From positions 16,585,066 to 16,649,065 of the forward strand of contig NW_020312785.1 in assembly GCF_003265705.1 (NCBI RefSeq): a stretch of DNA of 64,000 nucleotides, read 5' to 3'. Positions 35,799 through 46,610 of the stretch are shown here, in pieces (within the stretch, counting starts at the first letter, position 1; each line of letters opens with the position of its first letter). The notes below the pieces were generated by a model. The model was not told where the DNA came from. It did no database searches and saw only the letters and a program-made list of their open reading frames with translations. The translations under genes and the position numbers were made by a program. Origin of the DNA: Callorhinus ursinus. Lineage: Eukaryota; Chordata; Mammalia; Carnivora; Otariidae.

Positions 35799-35994
35799 GG
35801 GGCGCCTGGGTGGCTCAGTTAGTTAAGTGACTGCCTTCGGCTCAGGTCATGATCCTGGAGTCCTGGGATCGAGTCCCTGCTCAGCAGGGAGTCTGCTTCT
35901 CCCTCTGACCCTCTTCCCTCTTGTGCTCTCTATCTCTCATTCTCTCTCTCTCAAATAAATAAATAAAATCTTTAAAGTAAATAAATAAATAAAT
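35799..35994 (+). mobile_element. Can-SINE, 'gcgactgcc...ctgaccctc' subfamily, young
   Basis: Head 'ggggcgcctgggtggctcag', 'gactgccttcggctcagg' and 'ccctctgaccctcttccctc', long AAAT tail. About 12 bp of the usual 'cacatcgggctc' block are missing. Perfect 15-bp TSD aaatggggcaagtgt (35784-35798 and 35995-36009). Confidence 0.95.
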
Positions 35995-36009
35995 AAATGG
36001 GGCAAGTGT

Positions 36010-36854
36010 ACATGGTAAGATCTGAACCATGATATCTACTCTGAGAGTAATATAAAAAGAACTGATATGGAAACATTAAGGAAATAGACTCTCGACTTTT
36101 GACTGATTTAAATGTGAAGAGTAAGAAGATATGAAGTGCTTTAACTGTTATGCTCCATCTCAAATTTCCACAGTATTCTTCTATTAATCTTTCTAAACAC
36201 AGACCTTCCTTTCTTTAAGAAGTACTTTCAACCTCTCTCCATCATTGACATCTTCTTACTTTGTCTTTGTTCTTCCAATTCTGATGCTGCTACAGTACAT
36301 GTCATAGTAAATGAAATCCTTCCCCAAGGAGAGAGCAGCATGAGAATAAGAAGTGGGGTGAGGGGGAGTAGTTTACAGGACTAGAAAAAGTTCAGTGTGG
36401 CTGGAGTTGGGAAAGTGAAAGATTGGCTTTGAAAGCAGCTGGAAAATTAGACAAGAAATTGAGCACCTGGTTGGATGTTAATACTAATTACAGTAATAAG
36501 GAAAACCAGAAGAGTCACAACTTATAATTGTTGGGAGGATACATATTTTCAATTATAGACCTGCTCATTTAAGATGCTTGTGAAAAATCCAAAAGAACTA
36601 ATGCAGTAAAAAGTTGAATATTTAGGTCTATAGTTCAGGAGGAAAAAAATAACAAAATATAGACTTAAATTTTATATTTGAGAGTCATCATCTCTTAGTT
36701 GTAATACTGAAGTCAATTTAGGTACTCTTACATTCCTTCAAATGCCCCCATGATCTTCTCCACTGTTCTGCTAAGACATGTGAAATTAACTGTTTTTTGT
36801 TTTTGTTTTTTGTTTTTTGTTTGTCCCCATTAAAGCAATGGTACTCTAGGGAAC
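36010..36854. other. Mostly unassigned; possible L2 piece
   Basis: 36380-36440 (around 'agttcagtgtggctggagtt') resembles minus-strand L2. A (GTTTTTT)n-like run lies at 36790-36822. The remainder is unassigned. Confidence 0.4.
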
Positions 36855-36872
36855 TTTGAAAGGAAGGACTTG

Positions 36873-37060
36873 GGTGCCTGGGTGGCTCAGTTGGTTAGGC
36901 GACTGCCTTCGGCTCAGGTCATGATCCTCGAGTCCCGCATCCGGCTTCCTGCTCAGCAGTGAGTCTGCTTCTCCCTCGGACCCTCCCCCTTCTCATGCTT
37001 TCTCTCTACCTCATTCTCTCTCTCAAATAAACAAATAAAATCTTTAAAAAAAATAAAGCT
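36873..37060 (+). mobile_element. Can-SINE, same subfamily as 35799, young
   Basis: Shares 'gcgactgccttcggctcagg' and the 'ggaccctcccccttctcatg' block. About 10 bp ('ctgggatcga' region) are missing before 'gagtcccgca'. TSD tttgaaaggaaggacttg (36855-36872 and 37061-37078) is perfect over 18 bp. Confidence 0.95.
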
Positions 37061-37078
37061 TTTGAAAGGAAGGACTTG

Positions 37079-38639
37079 TATTTTATTAATTAAGGAGAAC
37101 TTTAAGTAGTCTTTTAAGGGGAGGATTTGGGTTTTGTTAATTTTTATTTCTCCAGCATGTGGTATAATATTTAATAAATAAATTCATCCTTTTCCATAAA
37201 TAGCCTAAGTAGAAATTCTGTCTATCAGGCACTGTAAGCTATGAATTAAGCTAAATAGATATTATAATCCACAGCTCATAAGGTATAAACTAAATTTCTG
37301 AATAATTATATCATTTACTCATTGTAATGTAGTAAGAAGTTGCAAAGTTAAGGGTAAAAATTATCTCTTGGCTTTCATTTTTTCCCCTTAATTTGTGTTA
37401 GTATTCCTTAATTATACTTCTAAGAGTACATCTAATCTTGAACACTTTCTCAAGATACCCATGGCTCCTGGAAGAGTACCACTACTTTCACTTCAGCAGC
37501 CCATTTGGTTTAATTTTAACACTGATTGAAGCAAAATGCATGTAAAGTTGTGAATGAATTTTCTCTTCTAAGTGCCCAGAGTAAGCAAACACTAAAAATA
37601 CATATTTTTGAAAATCCTTCTAAAGTATGGAAGATACTTAAATAACATACACTTGGGAATTAAAATTTGTATTTGTAATGCACAAATAATTACAAACTCT
37701 TAGGCCAAATGCCAGACTGCAGGTGCTTAACAATTTTATTTGTAGAACAAATAAAGTAGTAAAATAAGTCAACTCTTTTAGGGAACTAGAGTTTTAGTGT
37801 GCTTTTACTAATGCCTTATGTATTCCATATAACCAGTCGATCTCATATTATTGTGAGCAAGATGAATCTGGCCAGAAAAGCAGAAAGAAGATGAATAAGA
37901 GCTCTTGGCCATATGACTTCCTGTCCCCTTTTCCATTCTAATGCCTTTAAAAACTTGTTAGTGACAAGCAGTGAAAAAGACCTGAAAATTACTAGACAAC
38001 TTCCAAATTAGAAAATATTTTGAATTTGCTGATGATAATTTACTCCCTGGGAAGAATTTAAGTGCTTTTGAGAAGAATTAACTTTTATAAAGATGGAGGT
38101 GATCATTGCCTAGTAAATAATTGCTGATGTGCAATTAATCACCATTTTTTTGGTGCAAGTAAAAGAATTTTGAACGTTCATTGTGCAGTTTTATTTTTAT
38201 AATTATTCTTATTGCTTTTCCAATTTAATAGACTTTGCCAGCATATTTCATAACATGACAAATATTTCCTAAAATATATGATAACTGGTATCTGCATTTT
38301 TCAATTATTTAAAGAACATTTTTATCATAACTTCTTTAATTTCATGACCTTGATTTTTACAGTGTTATTTCCTTTTTAGTAAACATGGAATGATAATAAA
38401 TTAACCCTAAAAAATTATACCTAAATTTCAGGAGCTGGGTTTCTACATCCTGCCAACTCAAGACTCAAAAAAAAAAAAAAAAAACTTGATTTTAATATAT
38501 TATCCACTTGCAGGTCAATAAAGCCTTCATAGTTTTGGAATTTGTTCATCCATATAAAATATGATAGAATGGCAATTTAGTTCATTGTGTGATGTTTATG
38601 AATTTGTATATATTGTATTTGAAATCTATTTGCTTCTTC
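37079..38639. other. Unassigned AT-rich sequence
   Basis: No gene or named repeat. An A-run of about 20 at 38467-38484 is not attached to a SINE body. Confidence 0.5.
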
Positions 38640-38880
38640 CCACTTTACCAGCACCTTAACATCTTTACTCAGTGTCCTACTTGCTTGCTCTTCACTTTCT
38701 TCATTTTTTCCCATCTTCATCTCCTATCTTCAATATCTAGGTTGCCTTGCCCTACTTGAATGTTTACTTATGTAACAACCTCCTAATTATATTAGTAACA
38801 GATTAAGCGTCTGTATTGTGCACTCCCATTTTGTATTATTGCAGTTGGAGGAGCAAAAGTTAATATATTTTAAAGATTAA
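38640..38880 (+). mobile_element. Possible L2 fragment
   Basis: 'caacctcctaattatattag' and the CT-rich run before it resemble L2 in the plus direction. Weak. Confidence 0.35.
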
Positions 38881-38904
38881 GAGCCATATAAATTATCAAC
38901 TAAC

Positions 38905-39105
38905 AACATGGTAATAAAGCAAACATGAATTCACATCCCAGTTTCACAATTTATTTCCTACAAGATCCCCAGCAAATTTTTTACCATAACTGATTGTCCT
39001 TTGTAAATCTGTAATATGATGCTTAGATAGCTTATTGGCTATTTGCTTAAATAAGACAATATATAAATAGCCTGGTGCCCATAAAATATTAGTAATAAAA
39101 AGGGG
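38905..39105 (+). mobile_element. Probable MIR
   Basis: MIR-like order in the plus direction: 'aattcacatcccagtttcac', a gap where the core 'tgtgacc' part is degraded, 'ctttgtaaatctgtaatatg', then 'ataatgac...tatataaatagcctggtgcc' near 39060. Strongly diverged. Confidence 0.5.
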
Positions 39106-40921
39106 TTTCTATAATTATGACTCTGTCATTATTGTTTTACTTCTTTTAGTCTTAAAGACAATTTCATCTCTTAATTTAATCTCTCTATTTAAAATATGAA
39201 TACCTCAGAAAAGTTATTGATAAAAGTCCTTTTCTTTAGCCTTGATGACTGGGTACAAACTCCCCCAGCTTATGGAAAAGAAGTAAAATTTAAGAAAAGT
39301 TGTAATTTATAATCCCCTTTTAATTTGTGTTGTGAGGTCCACAACATATTTTTTCATCATCACACCATGGGAATCATTGAGACACTGTAGAATTCTATCT
39401 ATTTCTAGCTACAATTTTACCTCAAATATGAGTATTTGAGCTTAAATAGAGATTATTTTTGTGATTTATAAACATAATTTAAAAGTTCAAGTCAGTTAAG
39501 TGAAATACATCTTTGAGAAATACATAATTAACATTTTTGGAAGAGGAGAGAAATAATTTGTTTTTCTTATGAAATTATTCTTACCAGGTGATTATTTGGG
39601 GGGAGAGGAGTGGTAAATGACACATGCAAATGACCTCAGTCATGTGGTTATTTGCCTCTCCTAATTAATAAAACTTTATATTGTTGTCTAGAACTTAAAA
39701 AGGACATTTAATAATTCATTTAATACACAAGCTATAATAGTTAACATGTGTTGAGATTTTGAAAGATATGCCCACGCATCTAATTAGTACTGAAACTGGG
39801 TTTTGAGCACAAGTCTGTTTGCCTCATAGTTCATATAAACCCTAATGCAACTAACAAAACTATACTATCTCTCATAAACTTAGTTCTGCTGATTGTCCTG
39901 TCTTTGTTCAGAATTTTCCTCTTAGAGATGTGAAGGAAAAACAATTAGGAAGACTAAGTAGCCATCAATAAAGGACAAGAAAGAAGGAAAGTTAATATTG
40001 GACAGCAAAATAAGCAAAAGGAGAGACTGAAAAAAAATTTCTAAAACTGATTTGTGTACTATATGTTTGTGCACAAGCATATGTGGGGTGTGTGTGTGTG
40101 TGCACAGATATTTTTTTAAATGTGCTGTTGTGGAGCTTTACAATATATGATTATTTTTGCAACTTTCATGAATGTGACTGAACCAAAGGTTCAACACTGA
40201 CATCCGTTTGTATCACAAGGGAAGGGTATCTCAAAGACAAAAGCCCATCAGAGAATACAAATTGCTTCTAAATCTTCAAAGTTCAAGTGTAATAACCATT
40301 TGCAAGAGTAGTTTAGGGGATATCAACTGCCATTGAGATTGCATTCACTTAAGGAGGACATCAAAGGAAACCAGAGTTCTCACCACATCATGATTTATGG
40401 ATTTGGCTTGAACACGTGTAATTACTTCCCTAGCACAAGAGAATAAGTACAGATGCATGAGCTCCACCAAGCTCCAATTCCTGGGAATAAGAGCGCTTGA
40501 TTCTCTTTTGTTGACAGATTCTCAAAGGCATTATAACAGCAAATAGGTCAAAATGTTATTTCATGCCTCAGACTGGAATGCACAAAACTATATCAAGAAG
40601 GTTATGTTTTTTCAACAAATTATTTCTGACAAAATTTTTGAAAAAATATATTAATGATATACATGGTTTTACTGAGAATTTTTACCCAAAGCAGCTAATT
40701 ATATCTAAGTAAAGTTAACTAATATAAAATTGCAGAGGTGTATAAAATATTCATAAGTAAGACTATGGAATATTTCCCCTTTAAGTAAAAATAGTAATCA
40801 TTATTTTTTCTACCCATGATGTCTACAAATGCAAAATTAAGAAATATCACTTTATTTACTTTCAAATTATATGTCAATTTTGTTTTGATTCTCTGTCTAG
40901 CTAAAATAGGTAGTTAAATCT
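39106..40921. other. Mostly unassigned; possible MIR and short TG run
   Basis: 39725-39845 (around 'aaactgggttttgagcacaa') resembles minus-strand MIR. A short TG run is at 40084-40103. Nothing else recognised. Confidence 0.4.
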
Positions 40922-40938
40922 AAAGAGTGCAAGGGTCA

Positions 40939-41128
40939 GGGGCGCCTGGGTGGCTCAGTCGTCAAGCGTCTGCCTTGGGCTCAGGTCATGATCCCAAGGT
41001 CCTGGGATTGAGTCCCACATCGGGCTCCCTGCTCTGCGGGAAGCCTGCTTCTCCCTCTCCCTCTGCCCCTGTTTGTGTTCCCTCTCTCATTGTGTCTTTG
41101 TCAAATAAATAAAATCTTAAAAAAAAAA
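40939..41128 (+). mobile_element. Can-SINE, young
   Basis: Near-consensus copy with head 'ggggcgcctgggtggctcag', 'tgcgggaagcctgcttct' and 'gtgttccctctctcattgtg'. Perfect 17-bp TSD aaagagtgcaagggtca (40922-40938 and 41129-41145). The 61-codon frame at 40927-41112 is SINE-derived. Confidence 0.96.
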
Positions 41129-41145
41129 AAAGAGTGCAAGGGTCA

Positions 41146-42031
41146 ATTTAATGTACAAATACTAGGAAGTTATAATCCACTGATCTTTTATTTCAACCAT
41201 CATGACTAGTTCATTTATGGCTAACCTCTGCATTAAAACAATAACATGATGGAAAACCACAGAAATCTACATAGTGAGTTAACTTTATGCCAAGGAGTAA
41301 AGTTATTTGAAATCCAAAAATTACTTCATTTATTCACATTAATGTACAAGAAAAATAAAGGTAAACATAAATAAGACAAAATCTTATAAAGGCAAAACTG
41401 AATTTAGGAGTATTTGATAAGTGAATGCCAATTTCACCCAAAAGTGATTCTTTTCTCTTGAGGGGTTAAGTGAAACTAAGACTATTTTACCATCTGTGAT
41501 AACACTGCCATTTTGACTTCGTCTTGTCCTTTTCCTGCCTAAATCCTTGCCTCTGTGTTCAGTTCAGCAGAGAGCTAATTGTTCAACAGAATTCATATCC
41601 ACCCTCAATTTCTCAGCTCCTGTCCTATACATACACATAATTTACATATAGATACATAGTTTAATATTTATATAAATATATTAATTTTATTTTTTACCTC
41701 TACAATGTATTATAAAATAAAGAATTTGTCACATCTAAAATTGGAATGAAATACATACCCCAAGATATGAATATTCATTCTAATTATTTAAAATAATTAA
41801 GAATTTACCTCATATCAGAAATACATAGTAAATAATTTTAACAACATTTAATTAACTGCCTATTAGAAAGGAGGCTAGATGCTTTACGAAGTTTGTCACG
41901 AATAGTAATTGCTAAATCCTTTTTGGGTAGGCATTTTTCTTATACTCTAATGGAAATACTATAAATAGCCTAAATACTATAACTTAATTTTATATCACAG
42001 ATAATTATGACAGAATATATTTGTATGATTA
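41146..42031. other. Unassigned AT-rich sequence
   Basis: No gene or named repeat recognised. Confidence 0.5.
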
Positions 42032-42048
42032 GAAAATCTGTTTTCACC

Positions 42049-42236
42049 AGGATGCCTGAGTGGCTCTTTCAGATAAACATCAGACTACAGCTCAGGTCAT
42101 GATCTCAGGGTTTTGGATTGAGTCTCACATAGGGCAGGCATTGGACCTCTTTGCTCAGTGGGGAGTCTGCTGCTTCCCCCTGTGTCCCTCCCCCTGCTTG
42201 TGCTCTCTCTCTCTCAAATAAATAACATCTTTAAAA
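42049..42236 (+). mobile_element. Can-SINE, diverged
   Basis: Head 'aggatgcctgagtggctctt', body with many substitutions, CT-rich block and AAATAAATAACATCTTT tail. The flanks 'aaaatctgttttcacc' (42033-42048) and 'aaaatctgttttttcc' (from 42237) form an imperfect TSD. Confidence 0.9.
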
Positions 42237-42809
42237 AAAAATCTGTTTTTTCCTATCACATACTGCCTTCCATATAAATATTTACATGAAAAAAGATATA
42301 CTGAGCTTAAAAAAGGAATGAAGTCAAAAATAAGAAAAAATTCCATTCAAAATACCTTACAAATGAAACCACCTAGGACTATATTTATCAAAAGGTACAG
42401 ATCTCTTATACTGAAAATTACAAAATACTGCTAAAAAATATTTTAAAAAGTCTAAATAAATGGAGAGATAGATCTTGCATATGTATGGAAGACTCAGAGC
42501 TGTTGTCGGTTTTCCTTAAATTGATCTAAAAATTCAACTCAATCTCTATCAAATTTCCAGTATAAGATTTTGTAGTAATTAATAATCTTATCTTAATATT
42601 TACATGTAAATGCAGAGGACCTAATATGTACCATAATATTTTGAAAAAGAGAATAAAATAGAACTTCTACTTCTTGATTTCAAAATTCAGTATGAGTCTT
42701 TTGTCATATCAAAACAATATGTTACTGGGGTAAGGGTATAAATACAGATCATTACAACAGAATTGATATTTCAGAAACAAATCCTTATGTGTATGATCAA
42801 TTGATTTTT

Positions 42810-42912
42810 TAATTTAAATTCAATTAATTAACAGATAGTGTATTATTAGTTTCAGAGGTAGAGTTCAGCAATTCATCAGTCTTATATAATACCCACTGCT
42901 CATTACATAATT
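42810..42912 (-). mobile_element. L1 3' UTR fragment inside older L1
   Basis: The plus strand reads 'taatttaaattcaattaatt', 'tgtattattagtttcagag' and 'ataatacccactgctcatta', which are reverse-strand L1 3' UTR blocks. L1 ORF2 sequence of the host element continues on each side (42790 and 42915). Confidence 0.65.
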
Positions 42913-43222
42913 GTCAAGACAAATCAATGGAGAAAGAACAGTTGTTTATCAAATAGTGCTTGGACAACTGAATATCCACATGCAGAAGAATACATTTATA
43001 CCCTCACCTTACATTATACTCTTAAAATATATTCAGAATGGATAGTAGAGCTAAATGTAAGAGTTTAAACTATAAAACTTCTAGAAGAAAACACAAAAGA
43101 AAATATTTAAGACATTGTGTTAGGCAAAGAGTTCTTAGATATGGTATCAACACAGGATCTATAAAATAACCACAACAATTGGATAAATTGGATGTCATCA
43201 ATATTAAAACCTTTGTGTTTCT

Positions 43223-43425
43223 CGGGCGCCTGGGTGGCTCAGATGGTTAAGCGTCTGCCTTCAGCTCAGGTCATGATCCCAGGGTCCTGGGATCGAGTCC
43301 CACATCGGGGTCCCTGCTCCTTGGGAGCCTGCTTCTCCCTCTGCCTCTCTCTCTCTCTCTCTCTGTCTCTCATGAATAAATAAATAAAATCTTTAAAAAA
43401 CAAAACAAAACAAACAAACAAACAA
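43223..43425 (+). mobile_element. Can-SINE, young
   Basis: Head 'gggcgcctgggtggctcaga', near-consensus body, CT run, then a long tail with AAAC and CAAA repeats. Perfect 17-bp TSD aaaacctttgtgtttct (43206-43222 and 43426-43442). The 63-codon frame at 43192-43383 is SINE-derived. Confidence 0.96.
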
Positions 43426-43649
43426 AAAACCTTTGTGTTTCTAAAGATATAAATAATAAAAAGATAAGCCAGAATGGGAGAAGATACTTGTAGATTATAT
43501 AACTAAGAAAGGGCTAAAATTCAGCATATAAACAATGAACTCTTATGATTCAATAATAAAACAAATATCCCATTAAAAATGGGTGAAATATTTGAGTAGG
43601 CATTTCTTTAAATAATTTATAAGAATAGTTAATAAGCATATGAAAAATT

Positions 43650-44860
43650 TGTATGGAACCACAAAAGACATCAAATAGCCAAAGCAAACCTGAAAAAGAA
43701 AAGCAAAGCTGGAGGCACCACGATTTCAGATTTCAACTATATTACAAAGCTGTAGTCATAAAGACAGTATGGTACTGGCACAAAAACATATACATAGATC
43801 AATGGAACAGAAACCCAGAAATGGATCCACAACTATATGTCAACTAATCTTTGACAGAGCAGGAAAGAATATCCAATGGAAAAAAGACAGTCTCTTCAAC
43901 AAATGGTGTTGGGAAAACTGGACAGCAACATGCAGAAGAATGAAACTGGAGCACTTTCTTACACCATACACAAAACTAGCTTCAAAATGGATGAAAGACC
44001 TAAATGTGAGGCCTGAAACCATAAAAATCCTAGGAGATAACATAGGCAGCTGCCTCTTTGACCTCAGCCATAGCAACTTCTTACCAGACACGTCTCCAGA
44101 GGCAATGGAAACAAAAGCAAAAATTAACTATTAGGACTTCATCAAAATAAAAAGTTGCTGTACGGTGAAGGAAACAATCAACAAAACTAAAAGGCAGTCT
44201 GTGTAATGGGACAAGATATATGCAATTAACATATCTGATAAAGGGTTAGTATCCAAAATCTATAAAGAACTTATCAAACTCAACAATCCAAAAACAAATA
44301 ACCCAGTAAGAAATGGGCAGAAGACATGAATAGACATTTTCCCAAAGAAGGTATCCAGATGGCTAACAGACCTGAAAAGATGCTCAGCATCACTCATCAT
44401 CAGGGAAATACAAATCAGGGAAATACACACACACACAATAGAATATTGCTTAGCCATCACAAAGAATGAAATCTTGCCACTTACAATGACATGAATATAG
44501 CTAGAGTGTATAATGCTAAGTGAACTAAGAGAAAGACAAATACCATATGATTTCACTCATTTACGGAACTTAAGAAACAAGACAGATGAACATATGGAAA
44601 AAAAGAAAAAAAAAGAAAGAGGGAAACAAACCGTAAGAGACTTAATGATTGTGAATAAACTGAGAGTTGATGGAGGGAGGGAGGTGGGGGATGGGCTAGA
44701 TAGGGCATGGTATTAAGGAAGGCACTTGCTGTGATGGGCACTTGGTGTTATATGTAAGTGATGAATCACTGAATTCTACTCCTGAAGCTAATATTGCTCA
44801 GTACGCTAACTAACTAGAATTGAAATAAATTTTTTTTTAAAAAATAAAATTTCTTTTTAC
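43650..44860 (+). mobile_element. Younger LINE-1, 5'-truncated, internally deleted
   Basis: Carnivore L1 3' part in the plus direction, starting inside ORF2 ('gtatggaaccacaaaagac') and ending in 3' UTR and AT-rich tail. The frame at 43769-44134 keeps 121 codons with [20 protein letters not shown] and RMKLEHFLTP, very similar to the full-length L1 at 24671-24405. About 0.36 kb of ORF2 is missing at 44437. Flanks 'atatgaaaaat' (43639-43649) and 'acatgaaaaaa' (44861-44871) are a likely imperfect TSD. It lies inside the older L1. Confidence 0.92.
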
Positions 44861-45150
44861 ACATGAAAAAAAGAAAAGAAAGTCAAAGTCATCAGTCATT
44901 TGGGAAATGGAATATAAAACCACAGTGAGATATTACCTCGAACCTACTAGAATGGCTTTAATCAAAAAGAAGGAAAATAACAGGCATAAGCAAGGATGTG
45001 GAGAAATGGGAACGCTCATACTCGGCGAGAGGACATGTAAGGTGATACAGGCCTTTGAGAAAAAGCTGGAAGTTTCTAAAGTAGTTAAACAAACTTAACC
45101 ACGTGACCTAATAATTCTCTTTGGTATTTACCCAATAAAAACTGGTTTGT

Positions 45151-45801
45151 GCTACTTTGGTCAACATAGGGTCATGGAAAAGTGAATGAGTTAACGTGAC
45201 CTATTTATTTGTATGGGATCTGAAAGAATGAAAAGAAGAAAGGATAAATCCTATAATTTCAGTCTGAACTCTTTAGTATATTGTGGTGCTGTTTACTAGG
45301 ATTGAGACAAGAGATTTGGGGAGAAAGATAAATGATTCTGCTTTTGTTATATCATCTGGCAATGTCGGTGGGTATTACAAATGTGCTTATCTCTTCTGTG
45401 CCACGCTTGTTGCCTCCTTAAACTTTTTGTACTAGGGTCTTCTCTAAAGTCTAGAAACCTCATTCCCCATTTTCTCACGTCTGTGTCCTCTGGTCATAAA
45501 ATTTCCAGTTTCTTGGAAAGGACGGTCTTTCTTTCTACCAAATCTCACCTAGCTAACATTGAAGTTCAAATATCCCTTTCTTTGATATCACTGTTCTGTT
45601 TGATTATTTTCTAGATGTCCTTAGTTCCACATTTACCAATATTCAGGTATTTACTGGACCCCACACCACAAGCTACTCTATGCAAAGGTTCAGTGACTCC
45701 AGAACCTCAAAATCTAGCAAGCAGAACAAGTCAGATAAATAAATATAAGGAATAAAATATTACTGTTGATGCAAGAGATATGCTGCAATCAGTGCAGGGA
45801 A

Positions 45802-45806
<5 letters not shown>
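45151..45806. other. Unassigned; L2-like piece near 45640-45770
   Basis: 45640-45770 ('caggtatttactggacccca', then 'caagtcagataaataaatat') resembles the minus-strand 3' part of L2. The 77-codon plus-strand frame at 45381-45614 has no recognised domain. Confidence 0.4.
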
Positions 45807-45845
<39 letters not shown>

Positions 45846-45848
45846 ACA
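45807..45848 (+). repeat. (CA)n microsatellite
   Basis: Near-uninterrupted CA run of about 17 units followed by 'aacacacacaac'. Likely length-variable. Confidence 0.95.
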
Positions 45849-46149
45849 ACAAAACAATAAAACAACTTTTCAATTTGATAGAGAAAATCTTCCTCCATAA
45901 AGATGAAAGCATTATTAGCCTTTTTAAATTTTCATTCACCATAGTGATATTTTAAAAAGATATTCATTCATGTCTCCTCATTGCCTTAAAACCCCTTGAG
46001 ATTTCTGATGTACATAGACTAAAGCAAATTCCCTACATTAAATACAAAGTCCTGTAAGATTTGGACCTGCCAACCCTTTCAACTTCATTTCTTAACACTA
46101 TTTCTCTAGGGTTTTACATTAAGGATATTTATGAAACTCTTTTCCTTTG

Positions 46150-46610
46150 TCTTGAAAATTTCACCTAGAGAACTAGCCCACAGAAATAAAAATCAGTAAT
46201 AAGGACATAGGAATGTTTACTATTGGAGTATTTGCTGTAACAAAGTGATGGAAACAAGCTTAATGTCCATCCATAGTAGACAAGTTAATAAATTATGGTA
46301 TGTTTATACTGTGCTATTATGAATTATATCTATGTGCAGTGAAAAATTAAGATTGCAGTTCAATTATATAAGATAAATTGGTTTGAAAATAAACATCAAC
46401 AACACAACAAAAATCACTAAAGAAAACCCTATGTTTATAAGTTTCTGTAAACATAAAAAGGAATTGATAGGCTACACATTGAGTTTCTATCATCGATTAT
46501 ATAGAGTGGAATTGTGTAATAAGATATTCACTTTTTATCTATCTATATTTTGATTACAATAAGCATGCTTTGCTTTTTGTTTTAATTTGGAGAACAATCT
46601 AGTAAAATAA
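46150..46610 (+). mobile_element. Probable old L1M 3' end
   Basis: Blocks in L1 3' order: 'gatggaaacaagcttaatgt', 'ccatccatagtagacaagtt', 'aataaattatggtatgttta', then 'aaaaaggaattgataggcta' and 'cactttttatctatctatat'. No open frame remains. Confidence 0.65.

Larger units (their letters stand above)
42320..45150 (+). mobile_element. Old L1 (L1M type), ORF2 part, interrupted three times
   Basis: Plus-strand ORF2 blocks run in order: 'aagattttgtagtaattaat', 'gaacttctacttcttgattt', 'aaatagtgcttggacaactg' (42950), 'cacatgcagaagaatacatt', 'agctaaatgtaagagtttaa'. After the insertions come 'gataagccagaatgggagaa', 'gtgaaatatttgagtaggca' and, from 44880, 'catttgggaaatggaatata' and 'gagatattacctcgaac'. 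It is interrupted by an L1 3' UTR piece (42810-42912), a Can-SINE (43223-43425) and a younger L1 (43650-44860). The resumption of the same reading order across each insertion shows it is one element. Confidence 0.85.

Noticed and set aside
38467..38484. A-run as the tail of a processed pseudogene
   Set aside because: No AATAAA upstream at a suitable distance, no coding similarity and no TSD.
40939..41010. tRNA-like sequence with A- and B-box-type motifs in SINE heads
   Set aside because: These are Can-SINE heads derived from tRNA-Lys, repeated about 25 times with tails and TSDs, not tRNA genes.
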